Shown here one piece after another: positions 23,895 to 36,469 of a stretch of DNA of 64,000 nt. Every line of letters starts with the position of its first letter. Positions within the stretch are counted from its first letter, which is position 1. Made by a program: the position numbers and the translations under genes. The notes under the pieces were generated by a model. It had not been told where the DNA came from, made no database searches, and saw only the letters and a program-made list of their open reading frames with translations. This stretch comes from Spirodela intermedia (taxonomy: Eukaryota > Streptophyta > Magnoliopsida > Alismatales > Araceae), in NCBI GenBank assembly GCA_902729315.2, contig LR746269.1, positions 2,712,501 to 2,776,500 of the forward strand. Direction: 5' to 3'.

Positions 23895-24725
23895 ACATCT
23901 GTAAATTCGGATGTGATGAAGAACCTCTTCTTACTATGCAGACCTGAGGATGAAGCTCTTTAACACGTGCCCCTCCTTTATCTAACTTTTATCCATCGGG
24001 TGACACCTGTTGGAGAGTCGCAAAGTCGTCGTTTTTTCACTTTGTCAGGTGACAGCCGGTATAAATAATTTGACGACCTATTTCATTGATCTCTAGACTT
24101 CACAAGGAGATCTAGAAATTGTTCACGTCATCCTTGTCTAAGGAGAGCCTTCAAAGGTGTGAACATTACATGATGATCTTTTCAAATGCTCAGAATTCTG
24201 GTACATTACCGACGCATCACCATCGTGATGTCAAAACTTTATTTTTATTTCATTTAATGATAATTTATGTGATTTACATTTATCAAATTATACTTTATTC
24301 AATTACAATTTTTTTTAACTTTTATAGATCTTAATTTAATTAATTAAATCATCTATAATCACTTACATAAGAATTATTGGGCGGAACTCTATTTTCGCTC
24401 AGTTCGCATTCGTCGGGCATTGACATCATCCTAACACCCTCACCCTTATTTCACTTTTTTATAAATTTTAAATATATTTTATTTTCATTTTTTAATATAA
24501 AATTAATAAAAAATTATATTCTTTGAGAAAAATTCTAAAAAATTACCCAATATTATATTACATCTCTATGATCAACTTGGAAAATTACCATTATTTTTGA
24601 AAATTTTATTGAATTATAATTGATATATATTTTTAGAAATATTTCTAAATATCTGAAAATTAGTATTTTCTAGTTTTATAAATTTTAAATTTACGTGATT
24701 TACTATATAACGACTAAGTCAGGTG
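23895..24725 (-). repeat. Interspersed repeat, copy 2, abutting the dioxygenase promoter
   Basis: Read on the minus strand this segment matches copy 1 at 5310-6060 along most of its length, with insertions and deletions. It points the same way as the dioxygenase gene and ends less than 100 bases before its start codon, so most of the upstream regulatory DNA of that gene derives from the repeat. The TATA-like box of copy 1 is GATAAAAG here. There is no coding capacity. Confidence 0.6.
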
Positions 24726-24879
24726 AAGTACACCTATTTGTAAGTCACGACATTAATGTCAGTCGAACAAGGAACGAGCTATTAAGTGGTGCGCTAAACT
24801 AAGACATAGTACTGAATGTCTATCTCCAACTTCAACTCAAGTATTTAGAGAGCCTCATGATACATTTTGAGTATTGACT

Positions 24880-27800
24880 TAGATGAGAAGGAAAGAGCAA
24901 AGGCTTAGAAGGTAAGGTGAAACAAAATGAGAGATGGGATGTTGAGTGTAGAAACGAGTGCCTTTGTGTAAGGCAATGTGAAGATGAAGATCATTAGGTG
25001 GGGCCGCATGAGAGGTAGGAGACACTAACAAGAGTGGTATCAAATTGGAGAAGGAGGGCGGGGACTCGACAAGTGGGTTAGATGACAAGGATAGAGAGGG
25101 CAATGAAGACGCATGAGAGTCATAGACCATCAGAATAGGTGGGGATGTTAATGAAAGAGGAAAACTAGGAGGTGGTGAGGATGTTAGAAAAGGAATAATA
25201 CAAGAAGAAAAGTAAAGACATCCTCATGGAAAGTGACATCTGCAGACGTAAGATACCGACAAGTGTCAAGAAGATAGACTCAATATTTCTTATATATGTA
25301 AGAGTTGCCAATGAAGACACTTTTTAAGACACGAGGTGCCAGCTTAGAGAGAGAGGGAGTATGGTCATGCACAAATGTAGTGTAACCAAATACCTAGAGA
25401 GGGAGATGAAAGAAGTTGATTTGAGGAGAAAGCCGATATAATAGAATCATGCCAATAAGAGCAGATGATGGTAGGCGATTGATGAGGAAGATGACAGTGA
25501 GGAAGGCATTGGACCAGATATAGTGTGGGACATGCATGACTACAAAGAGTGTGTGAGTAATGTCAAGAAGATGTTGATACTTCTATTCAGTGATACTATT
25601 TTGTTGAGAAATGTAAGGGCAAGTAATCTGATGACTGATGTCACAATCCTTGTAGAAGTTTTAAAAGGCATTTTAGATAAACTCTAGGACATTGCCTATG
25701 CGAAGAATCTTGGGGGTAGTAGAGTACTATGTGATGATCTCTATGATGTATTGACAGATTATGTTGTGAATTTGAGAGTGGTCTTTGAGAACATATATAT
25801 ACTTATATAACTTGAGTATAATCATCAACAAAAATAATGTAATATTACAATCTTATCGAAGAAGCAACTCGAGATGACCCCCACATGTCATAATGAATAA
25901 GGCCGAATGGTCAGGAAGTGGGGATAAAATCTTGAGGTAGATATGTACAATGATGATGCTTTTCTAGTTGGGATGACTTTCATGCAAATTTGGAAAGAGT
26001 AAACCATGAAAAGGATTTTTGAAGTTTCGATAAACATGGATGCCCCAAATGACGATGCCACAAAATAGATGAATTTTGCATGGAAGAAACAAACAAAGCT
26101 AAAAGACCCGAAGAAGGAGAGTTAAGAATGAATGAGCTCATAGATGCTATTGTCGTTCTCACGGTCCAAACTAATCCTCTGTCTAGTATGTAGGTCCTAG
26201 AAGACACAATAGTAAGGGAAGAAGATGGCAACACAATGTAGTGCACGAGTGATGGCACTAATCAATGGAAGATTCTTAAAAAAATCGAGAACATAAAGCA
26301 TGTCCTAGAGTGAGAGATTGGTAGTGGGAGTGGTCGTGTCATACCTTTTGACAAGACAAGAACAACCATCAGCGATGGAGACAAATGAAAGAGAATAAGT
26401 GGATGTAAGAAAATGAAGAAGGGAACGGGACCCCATCATATGGGTAGAGGGACCTCTAAGTCGATAAACTAGGAAGTATGAGAGGTGAGTAGAGTGTGTG
26501 TACCTAAAGTGGGTGCACCATACATAGAAGTGAAGGCAAGGTTGGTAGAGGAGCCATGAGGGTGAGTGCGAGAGACCTTACATTCTGCATACTCTTTAGG
26601 AGTTACAGTTATTTAGACTATGGGAGCAGACAATGTAGGTGGAGGAGTCATAGAAGGCAAGTTACTAACAAGCATGGCTTGACCCTATGCTAGCTTGCCA
26701 AACTTCTAACATTCTCGGCTAGTTGATTTTACCTACCACAATATGAGCACAGAAGGAAGGAATTTTTCTACATAGTCGATCCCTTCCCTTTCTTGGCAGG
26801 CTTGGAGCCACAAATGACCTCCATAACACATGTGGCAGCAAGTGTAGAGGGGTCAAGAGTTGTGGGAGTAGTAGGAGCAAGAGGTATCTTAGTGTACACA
26901 TGAAGAATCGTTGATAAGATATCTATCATCAAAGGAACCTGAGTGCCAAAGAGAACATGACCATATATTTGATTGGTGAGCTCCAGATGGAGACCACTAA
27001 GAAAGGCCCCTGCATAGAGTTCATCATGATAGCGAGTGCAGGTGGATAGATCTGTGGTCGGTGGTGGATAGACAAATAGCTTCGTGACGATATCTTGTAA
27101 TTTGCTGAAATACTCTAAGAGTGATCGATTGCCTTACTTACAAGTGAATAGTGATTCATAGAGACGGATGATGTAGCTGGTGTTAGTTTTGTTCGAATAC
27201 ATCATCTTGAGAATTTGTCATAGTAAGTAAACTAACTTTAGGCGACTGAGAGGTCAAATAATTGAAGGCTTAATGTTCTAACAAAACTAGGTATTGACAA
27301 CGGATTCAAGATGCCCCCAATGAAGATAGTCTGAAGATGTGATATCAGGTGGAGGTGACTACAAGTGATGTAGAAGTCAATGAGCATGAAGAAAATCTTC
27401 AAATATAGATGCCCATTAGCCATAATTGATGTCATCAAAGATGTAGGTCGGACAAATCAATACAGCCGTAATAGAATGTTGGGGAGGGAACAAGACATCA
27501 TATGTCACTCTTAGAGGCCAAGAGATGATAGAATGGAGCCAAGAGGCAAGGTGGAGATGACCCCGATGTATCTACTATCAAAGGAAGAAATTGGACTCAC
27601 CAAGATGATGAGAGGCTCAGATGGATAGTGTGTAAGGAGATAGAAGATGCACATATAGGCGAACACATAGGAGGCCCAGAGATCATGGGCCGGCATGAGA
27701 GAGGGCTGGTATAGACGTGCCAACATGGAGGGCAAGAGAGGGCCGGCGTGTGGCGTGGGGCAGGGTGGGCTGCACATGAGAGAGAGGGGGCGCAGATGTT

Positions 27801-28035
27801 GTGTGGGCAACAGCATGGAGAGACCGGTGGCTAAGGTCACCAGCAAGGGGCTTGATGCCTTGAGATCAATGCCTAGAGGGGACACCTTGATGGCAATAGA
27901 GCTCCTTGATGAGGCCACCATGAATAGAGGCAGCATTGAAGATGTCATTGGAGGATTGGAAGTGAGAAATGGTGGCGAGAAATGGTGGTGAGAAATGGTG
28001 GCACAAGCAGTAGAGTGGGGCAGATTGAACCCCTA
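24880..28035 (-). mobile_element. Broken Ty1/copia retrotransposon, internal region
   Basis: Reading on the minus strand from high to low coordinates the element order is copia-like: a gag-like part (about 27990-27200); a degenerate zinc knuckle and protease part with HMMGSRS and IADG (about 26780-26280); the GAG-pre-integrase signature LWHRHLGHP (about 26060); the integrase core with CPYISQQN (about 25600); and the integrase tail with VFGYTTFVHDHTP and LAPRVLKSVFIG (about 25390-25310), then SADVTFHEDV (about 25240). Many stops and frame breaks interrupt it. The reverse transcriptase and RNase H part, expected at lower coordinates, is absent or unrecognisable. It is inactive. Confidence 0.85.
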
Positions 28036-28450
28036 TGGCTCTAATTCATGTGGAGAGAAGAGCCTTGTAAACCTTTGAAATTGGGATATCCAAAGAGGAA
28101 GATGAGTACAAGAGTTTATAGTGGCCCTAATGGGCCAGGTCCAAAGTGGGCTGATGCCATAATCTAGCACCTTGGAACTATCTCAGCCCCTCAATCAACC
28201 CAATCCAAGGGTTGAGATAAGTCATATGGTGAGGGAAAGAGAGAAGACATCCTAGGAGCTGCCCACCTCCTTTAGGTTGTCCTTGGAGAGAGAAATCTAA
28301 TCCAAGGGTTGAGAATGGGCAAAATCAAGGGGAGAATAAAGAGACACCTAGAAGAGAGAGAAGGCCATTCCACTCATAGGATAGGGGCACCTAAGAGAGA
28401 GAAGAGGAAATCTCCACGAACTTCAACCCTTGAGCCAATCTAGAAACTCT
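28036..28450 (-). mobile_element. Primer-binding site and 5' LTR remnant of the copia element
   Basis: GGCTCTAATTCATG at 28036-28049 is a mutated form of the plant copia junction GGCTCTGATACCATG, the reverse of a primer-binding site for initiator tRNA-Met. It sits directly beyond the gag end, where a minus-strand element should have it. The following few hundred bases should be the 5' LTR. I found no matching 3' LTR at the other end, so the length is a guess. Confidence 0.5.
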
Positions 28451-31140
28451 AAGGAGGGATCTGTTTGAGCTCTCAAAATGGCATACATAAGGCATCTTTC
28501 ATGAATTTTGTTCTTTCATTATGTATTACATTTTATTTTGAATGAATGAGTTTATTTTCTTATTACCTTTTCTTCTTCTTGAGACCCTCTTGGTGATGAA
28601 GAGTTGATCTGGCTGAAGAGTAAGTAGGGATTCAATTCTTTGATTCATAAAGTGATTAGGTTAATCCTAGAATAGAATCCAAACCTTCTACACTTCTCTT
28701 GCTTCTCTTGATGTATGTGGATCTCTTGATTTTCCTTCTCTTGGTAACTGAAAAATTATGAAAAGAAGATTTATCTATTCCCTCTTTTGTGTCTCTAAGT
28801 AAACTCTCTTCTATCTTTTTATTGCATTCTTCATCAAAAATTCAATCTTGATTAGAAGTTAAATCTCTCCTTAGATTAGACAACTTCTCGAGGTTCGACT
28901 CAAATACTCCTTAAATTATACTCATTAGTATCATTAGGAAGACATTCAGACATCATAATTTTTTTTTTTGACACTCCTTAATTACAACAACATTTTAGAG
29001 CAATTAATAATTAACAATCCTAATTCTCCTCTAAATTATGAGATCTTCTTAGATATTAAGCCCCTTGTAGTTCTTACCAAAGTCAACTATAAGATTTCAA
29101 TGTGAAGTTTTCTTTAAAGGGATCTTTTCTTGGCTCCTTGTCCCGCATCACCCCTATGATGATTGTTTTTGTTAGAATGATTTAAGAGAAAATGAAGATT
29201 TGCTACAATGCTCTTAAGATATGAGATAGATTTTATTATTTGAAATAAAGAAGTAGAAAATAAAAATAAAAATTAGAATTGAGATTTTAACACATTTCAG
29301 ATGCATCTAAATTTCTTATTAGGATATCTCAAGCTGAATTTAGGTCAAATTGTGTCTTCACATTTCTTGAGCCATTAGTTTATATGAGTTGGGTTGAAAA
29401 TAAGTTTGTACTCTTGTTGAATGTGAAAATAGTCTCTTATGCCTTTGTGAAGCATTTTATCACTGCTTCACATAGAGACAATCAATAAATATAGATGGAT
29501 TCAAATATAATTCAAATATAATATAACACCTATGGGTACACAAGAAATATTAGAGTCCAATCATTTAATTTAAGATTTGGTGGCATTAATTCATGAGAGT
29601 TATTTTGTCATATGAGCTAGCAGCTTGAAATCCTCATCAAACATACAATTCATGATTTCCCTGGGCTAATAATTAACATTGTTATAAGGCAAGCATTACC
29701 GATGATGAGGTCAGCCACTTGAATCAAGGTGGGCATCATCTTCAACATCAACTAGGGTTAGAACCTTACCAAGGAAGGTTGTCTAAAGAGGAAATGTTAC
29801 TTGGTTGTGATGTTTGAAAAGTCTGAAGAGGAAAAATTTGATGATGTGGATTTTTAAAAGACATTTAGGTGTTCCTTAGTAATGTCAAGAGAATTAAAGA
29901 TGAGAGTTGAGATACAAGTTGATAAATTTTAGACATTAGTAGCATATGAAACTATCTTAGAAGGAAAGTAATTACAATCTAAAGAGGGAATCTAGATGTA
30001 GGTTGGTAGTGAAAGAGTTTTTTGATTGATTGTTAAAATCAATGATTTCTTTTAATATTTTTTAATTTTAAATGTCAAGAAAATGAAAGATTGCAATTAT
30101 TGAGCATCCTAATTATATGAATACCTATTCAATTCTTTGTTTCTATATTTTTTAACTAATTACACTCTTACTATCAACTTCTCTTCTTCTAATCATATAT
30201 GGAATTTCTTTTTTATGTGTCTAGATTTTAATTCAAATATTTTAGTATTGTCACTTATTTCTACTTATATACCAATATTTTAGTTCTGAATTGTTATACA
30301 TTCAACACTAAATGTTAAACTCAAGGAGAAACAAGGCACTTGTTATTATGTAAAACCCAATTTAATTTCTTTAGAGACTTTCCAATATACAATTAATAAA
30401 TATTTTAATATTTCACATTAAAGAGAAAATAATATCATAACCATGTAATAGTTGCCAAAGCCAAATGTTGAAGGATTTAAGGACCATTATCTTTGGCCAA
30501 AAGCCATTCTTTATGATATTCATTAAAAACCATGTTGGATGCAATATTTAAATCACATAAGTATGAAATAATAGTAATTTCTTTTGTCTATTTGTTGTAC
30601 ACTTATGTAACACTTATTGAGGGAATATCACCATGCCTAATGGGCCAATTATCTTAAAATATGCATGAAACTAATATATGAACCTTATGTTGACCACCAA
30701 ATTTCTACACATTTAGTATTCAAATTAAGAACAACTATGACTGAATAAATATAAAAAAATTAAACAAAGGCATACATTAACTTTTTCAAAACACCAAGGA
30801 AGAACCTTAATCGTCAATCGATGTAAATCAGCTTGCAAATGGTTCATTATTTTTTATCCTTAGTTGATCAAAATATGAAAGCATATCTTGGTTAATATTT
30901 AAAATGACTGAAAAATAAAAAATAAAAAGTAATGAAATATTATATTATTGTAAGTGATTGATATTACACTTGAAATTTAATAGATTTTAAACTTGATTGA
31001 TGCAAATATCTTGGTTGCATTGACTTTGAGGAGATGACCCACATTGAAAAGCCAGAATTTTATTTAAGGTTTGACACTTTTGGATCAAGTATTATTAGTT
31101 GGTTGATAATTAAATGATTCAAATAAAATTATTGATATGT
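28451..31140. other. AT-rich intergenic DNA
   Basis: I see no gene or transposon domain. CT-rich and AG-rich patches (28500-28800) may be LTR debris. Confidence 0.4.
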
Positions 31141-31428
31141 TACACTTGCAGGAAGCTCAATATTGGGCCCACGAAGAGTTAGGTTATATATAAGGTCATG
31201 ATTAGGAAATAGAAGGGGTAGCAAAGACTAAAGGAGGTTGGGGCATCTCAAAGTCCCTTATTGTGGTTAATCCCCTCTAGCAGCCACCTTCCCATCTTCT
31301 CCTTCCATCCATTTTTCATACAAGACAACAGTCTTTATCTCTCCCTCTCCTCTTATTAATCTTTTGAACCTCAAGTTTACTATTATTTACCCTCTATTTA
31401 CCATCTCTTGCATTTGGTGCTTTATAAT
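31141..31428 (+). mobile_element. Probable 5' LTR part of the gypsy element
   Basis: The region directly precedes the primer-binding site and holds a TATA-like TTATATATAAGG at about 31183-31194. It should be the right-hand part of the 5' LTR. No matching 3' LTR was recognised near 36.2 kb, so the left border is unknown. Confidence 0.4.
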
Positions 31429-34400
31429 TGGTATTAGAGCTAGGGATGGCATCTACAAAACCAGATGACTGATTAGAACAATTGGAGTATGACATCATTT
31501 TTGTTTGCTAAGATTTGAGAATGCTCCACCGAAGTGTAGGTCAAATCGAGCATAACTTTGAGCATCTATTTGCCCAAGTGCTTAAGAGGCTAGATTACCT
31601 TGAGCAACGACCCTCATCTCCTCAGGTAGGGGACTCTTTTTGCTCCCTAATCAAGGAACCAACCATGGCATGGAGTGAATGTGTCAGCCCAGCCTTGACA
31701 TCCCATGCCTTCAACTCTGAGTTGGGGACAATACACCCTGCAACCACAATAGAGGGTCACACTATTTAGCCATATTGAAGTATCCATTTTCTATGATGAG
31801 GAATTGACCTGGTGGTTGTACTAGTTGAAGTTCTACTTCAAGGTGAATGAGATTCCAAAATGAGAGAAGATTCAGGTTACGATTATGAAGATGTAAGTTG
31901 AAGCTCTTAAATGGTATATATGGATTGTCAAAGAATGTCTTTTCAATGACATCAGATTTTTGTAAATAATTATTAGATCACTTTGAAGGCCTTCACTCTA
32001 GAAATCTTTATCAGTAATTGTTTAACTTTAAAAAACTTGACATATTGGCTGAATTTTACAAAACATTTGAGACAATTGAGACCTTCTTACCATATCTACC
32101 ATTAGCAGTGCTAAGGGGGATGGTGCTCCATGAGTTAAAGCCCAAGATAGTGGTGGAAATCAAAATGTTAAAAGTAACATGTTTGAAGGAGACACTGAAG
32201 TTAACACAATTGGTAGAAAGTTAGTTCATACACCTATGGTTAGCATGGGCAACAAAATCCATCAAACCCTCTCACGACTAATCTATTTCTCTCAAGGGGG
32301 ATAATTGAACAATTGGCCAACCACTTAGACATCTAGTGGACACCAATTAGCATAGGTACTCACCTTGAGACTACTTTCTTGTACTTGACAACATAGACAG
32401 ATAGAATATAGACAACAATGGCAAAAGGAGGTTGAAGCTTATTGAAGTAGAGTTGCAAGAATATAGAGCAAAAGGGCTATTTTTTCATTTTGATGAGAAA
32501 TTTGGCCAAGGGCACTGTTGCAAACATGAAGGTGACTCCAATGATGAAAATGTAGAATAACTAGGTGAAGTCATAAATTATGAGTTAAAGATTAATTTAT
32601 GATGATTTTCATGATATATGTTGATATTAATTTAATTATCTTGAAATCATTGATATTTCTGTGAATTAAATTAAATATTATTGTGGTGAATATATTGACA
32701 TTTAAATTATTTAGATAATTATTTGAGGTCTAGATTATATGACGAATTATATTCTATTTCAAGTACTGTCATGAATATGAATGTTAGATCGTATGGATAT
32801 AAATGATAATAAGAAATCTGTGTGAGGTACATATGTTATCATTTTATATGTTAGTTTAATGTTTGAATTTTATGTATCAAATGGGCTCAATAATATAAAT
32901 ACATAACAAATAAGAAGTCTTTTGAACAAAGAGTGAAGTGAAATAAATTTCAGAAATAATTATCAAGGTGTTGATTTGATATTTTTATAATTATCAAGTG
33001 CCTCAACAAAATATGTGACTACATTGACAACACACCACATGTATCTCAATCAATCTACATAGAATAATTAGTGTGACTATATTGATGACACCACCATATG
33101 TGTCTCAGTCAATCCACATACCACATATTGAGATAGAAATAATGAATAAAATGAAATGAGTTTACTACAACTTTCAAATCTTCTTTTCTATTCATCAAGA
33201 GTTGTTGAAGTTGTTCAACAATGATGGGTTGAAGAAGGAAGCTTTTGAGGGTTGAAAAGATGTCTAGAGCTCTTTTGAAGCAATCAATCTCACCCTTGAT
33301 TCTTCGTGAGTTGAAATGAGTCATCAAAGAGAAAAAAATATTGTTAAAGTAACAACCGTCATTTGAAAATCATGTTTTCTCTCTATTATGCTAATTTTGG
33401 GCAAACTATCTTATTTATTGGTAGGTTGGATCACTCCTTTTTTCCCCTTACCAGGACAAATAGTTGAACTAAAATGGGCTTTAACAGACCGCACAATAAT
33501 CTTGAAAATTACAAAAAAAGGTAACCATAAAGAATGAAATATTTATAACTCTCTTAATAATCTGAATATCTAGAAATAGTTTTCAAGTTTGAATTCCTCT
33601 TTGAATTAACTTTTCATTGAGTAGTCTCACATCTATATATGTTTTTTATTTTAAAAGATATAGATTACATTAGTACAAAAGGTTTATAGGGTTAGTGTTC
33701 TAGTTTTTTTGGTCATAGGCTTGTAGAGCTTGGGAGTGTAAAGAGTGCTTAATTCTCTTAAAAATAAGGCTGTATTTTGGGTGGAATGATGGAATCAAGG
33801 TGGAGTCTTTGAAAGTAGATTTAGGTCAAAAAAGTTGATTGAACTACTCTAAAATCTTGTGTGAACCATATTTTGTTGGTTTATTTTGTTATTATATATT
33901 AGTAATATAGATATATAAATGAAATATTATAGATAGAAGAAAATAAAAGAACAATTATTATATTTAATTAGAGAAAAAATAAAATTTAATTCACCCCCTC
34001 TTGAATTATCTAGCCATCTAGGGACTAACAATAATAGTACCTCATCTAGGAACCATTAAGATGATATTTATATCACAAGCAAAAGTCTCACTCCACAAAA
34101 TTAAGTTGGGCGTCTGAATTCTTAGCACGCTCAAGATGAGAGGTAGAGTACTCATTGATGTATTAGTTGACCCAAGAGCTGCTAACAATTTTATTTTTAC
34201 AGTGGTGGATTGAGAACTAAATTTACTCATAGATGAAGCCTTGAAGTACACTATTACATTGGGAGATGAATATTTAGTCCACAGTTGTGGCATATGCCTT
34301 AGAATCAATGTGGAGGTATAAGGGTTGAGGGTAGTGGAGAGCTTCTTCATGTTTGAAGGGTGTAGCCAAGATCTCATACTTGTCATTTAATGAGTTTGGA

Positions 34401-36200
34401 CTTTTAGGTACACCAAAATTCATTGGGGGTTGATAGTCATGCACTTTCAAGTGGGTGATTAAACAATGACTCTAGAAGACAACTAGGGTGTTGTGAAGGA
34501 CATATATCTCATTAAAGATGGCAACCATAAAAAGGAAACATGTGGAAGTCAAGGGAATATCTACACTTGAGCTCAGAGAGTTGATTAGTGACATAGTGGA
34601 CCAATTACTAAAGTTATTTTTGAGAAGATAAATTTTGACTATTTTCGAACCCTTGTTGGGAATACCATCACAACAAGTTTTCAATCATGTCATCTACTTT
34701 AGACTAGGTACATAACCCATCAGTATATGTCTATTTTGTTATCCTCGCTCACAAAATGACATTTTGGAGAAACTAGTACGTGAGTCTGATTACTTATTTT
34801 TGTCGTGTTAGCTCTTAAAAATTGTGTTCAGTCAGTTTATTAGAGAGGATAATGATGATTGTACTAGTAGTCCAAAAATAACACAATTACTTGATTGGTT
34901 AGTAATTTCTCATCTACACTAACCACTATGGTTTGAAATTCTTAGTAAAATATAAACAAACACAACCCAATTATCAAAAATAGATTTTAAAGCTCCTTCT
35001 ATATGAATTTGAAATTAAGTACAAGAAAGGTCAACTAATGTGGCAATCGATGCCTTCTTAGGGCTACCACTCACTCCGTCTCCACATATTGACAGTAATA
35101 CATCCTTCTTATCTTGAGTTACAAGAAATTAAGAAAGAAATTTAGTTAGACTTAAAACTGTCCTATATTATGAAAAATCTGAACAATATGGATAAAACTT
35201 CACCCCATAATTCATTGGCCTATGAGCTGTTATGCTACAAGTAGATGGTCGTCTCAACACTAAACTCAAGATTCATTCCAAAAATCACTGATGAATATCA
35301 TGCTGAAGTGGTGAGAGGTCATTGAATTTTTTTTTATGCCTTCAAGAAAATTGACCAAGAGGTGTTTTGGCAATAAATGAAGAAATTAATTCAGGAATTA
35401 GTCACCAAGTGTCCTATTTTCCAACAGCATAAGGTAGACTCATTAGGCATAGTGGGCATTTTATAGCCCCTACCTATCCATATAAGGTTTGAGAACAAAT
35501 CACCATAGATTTCGTCAAAGGGTTACCAAACTCTTTGAGAAAAAATGTTATCTTATGGACATAATAATGAAATATGTTCATTTTATTCTGGTGAGATATC
35601 AATTTTCATCATTAGACATTGCCGACATCTTTGTCATAGAGGTGATTTGATTGCATAGAATTCTCATGACTATTATTTCTGATTGTGACAAGGTTTTCCT
35701 CATGACATTTTGGCAAGAGATCCACTCCTTGTAAGACACAAAACTAAAATAGAGTATTACTTTCCATCTAGAAATTATTGATCAAATGAAAAGGGTAAAC
35801 ATGTGTTTAGAGACTTACTTTCAATGTTTTTCATCTAGCAAGCCAAACTAGTAGAGTTGATGGATATATGGGTACAACTATGATACTACACCTTGTTCCA
35901 TCAATCCTTACAGACAACATCCTTTAGAGCTTATATGGAAGAGATCCACCACACATCCTGAATTTTGGAATGCAACCCTATAAACCACAAATCATTGAAG
36001 AGCCGTTGCTGGATGGGATGCTATTTTGGACGATTTAAGGGAATAGAATCTCAAGGAAAATTTAAGATATCATTTTCTTTGAGAGGTGTGGAAAACCAAG
36101 GATATAAACACGATCAGAAAGTGTTGGCTAGGGAAGTTCAGACCACTACAAAAGAGTGTCTATTGCTGATTGCTGAAAAGTGTGTCAATCTAGGGAGTTG
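31429..36200 (+). mobile_element. Broken Ty3/gypsy retrotransposon, internal region
   Basis: TGGTATTAGAGC at 31429-31440 is a one-base variant of the tRNA-Met primer-binding site. Behind it comes a gag frame starting ATGGCATCTAC at 31447, and a retrotransposon gag part is readable near 31800-32230 (KLDILAEFYKTFETIETF). At about 34150-34330 an aspartic protease remnant reads AANNFIFTVVD, and near 34650-34800 there is a scrap of the reverse transcriptase start. The RNase H end appears near 34990-35060 (YEFEIKYKKGQLMWQS). The integrase runs from about 35270 to 35960 (zinc finger region KCPIFQQHK, then a core in broken frames). The reverse transcriptase core is missing and stops are frequent, so it is dead. 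Confidence 0.8.
33650..34032 (+). mobile_element. LTR-end-like fragment inserted in the gypsy element
   Basis: Between the gag and protease remnants lies sequence ending TTCACCCCCTCTTGAATT (about 33986-34003) and then GGGACTAACA (34021-34030). This closely resembles the right end of common plant copia LTRs. It suggests a solo or truncated LTR of another element nested in the gypsy copy. The left border was not found. Confidence 0.35.
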
Positions 36201-36469
36201 ACCTAAGTTGACATACTGTTGACTTCTATGTAGACTCAATCAATGCAGCATGGGGAAAATCATTAAAAGTTGAATGAAAGTGTGGGCATTTTTTAAATAA
36301 TCATTCCACCCCCCTCATAGCCCCATATATAGCATACTTCAGAACCAACATGTAACACACTAATTGTAATGTTTTTCTTCATCTCAAATTGAGAATGCAT
36401 TTGATGCCCATGGAACTAATTGACAAACATTAAAATTTTTTAGGTTACATAATATTTCAAGCGGTAGAC

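Noticed and set aside
23692-23898. Upstream ATG frame overlapping the dioxygenase start
   Set aside because: It is out of frame with the enzyme and unsupported. It could be a uORF only if transcription starts unusually far upstream.
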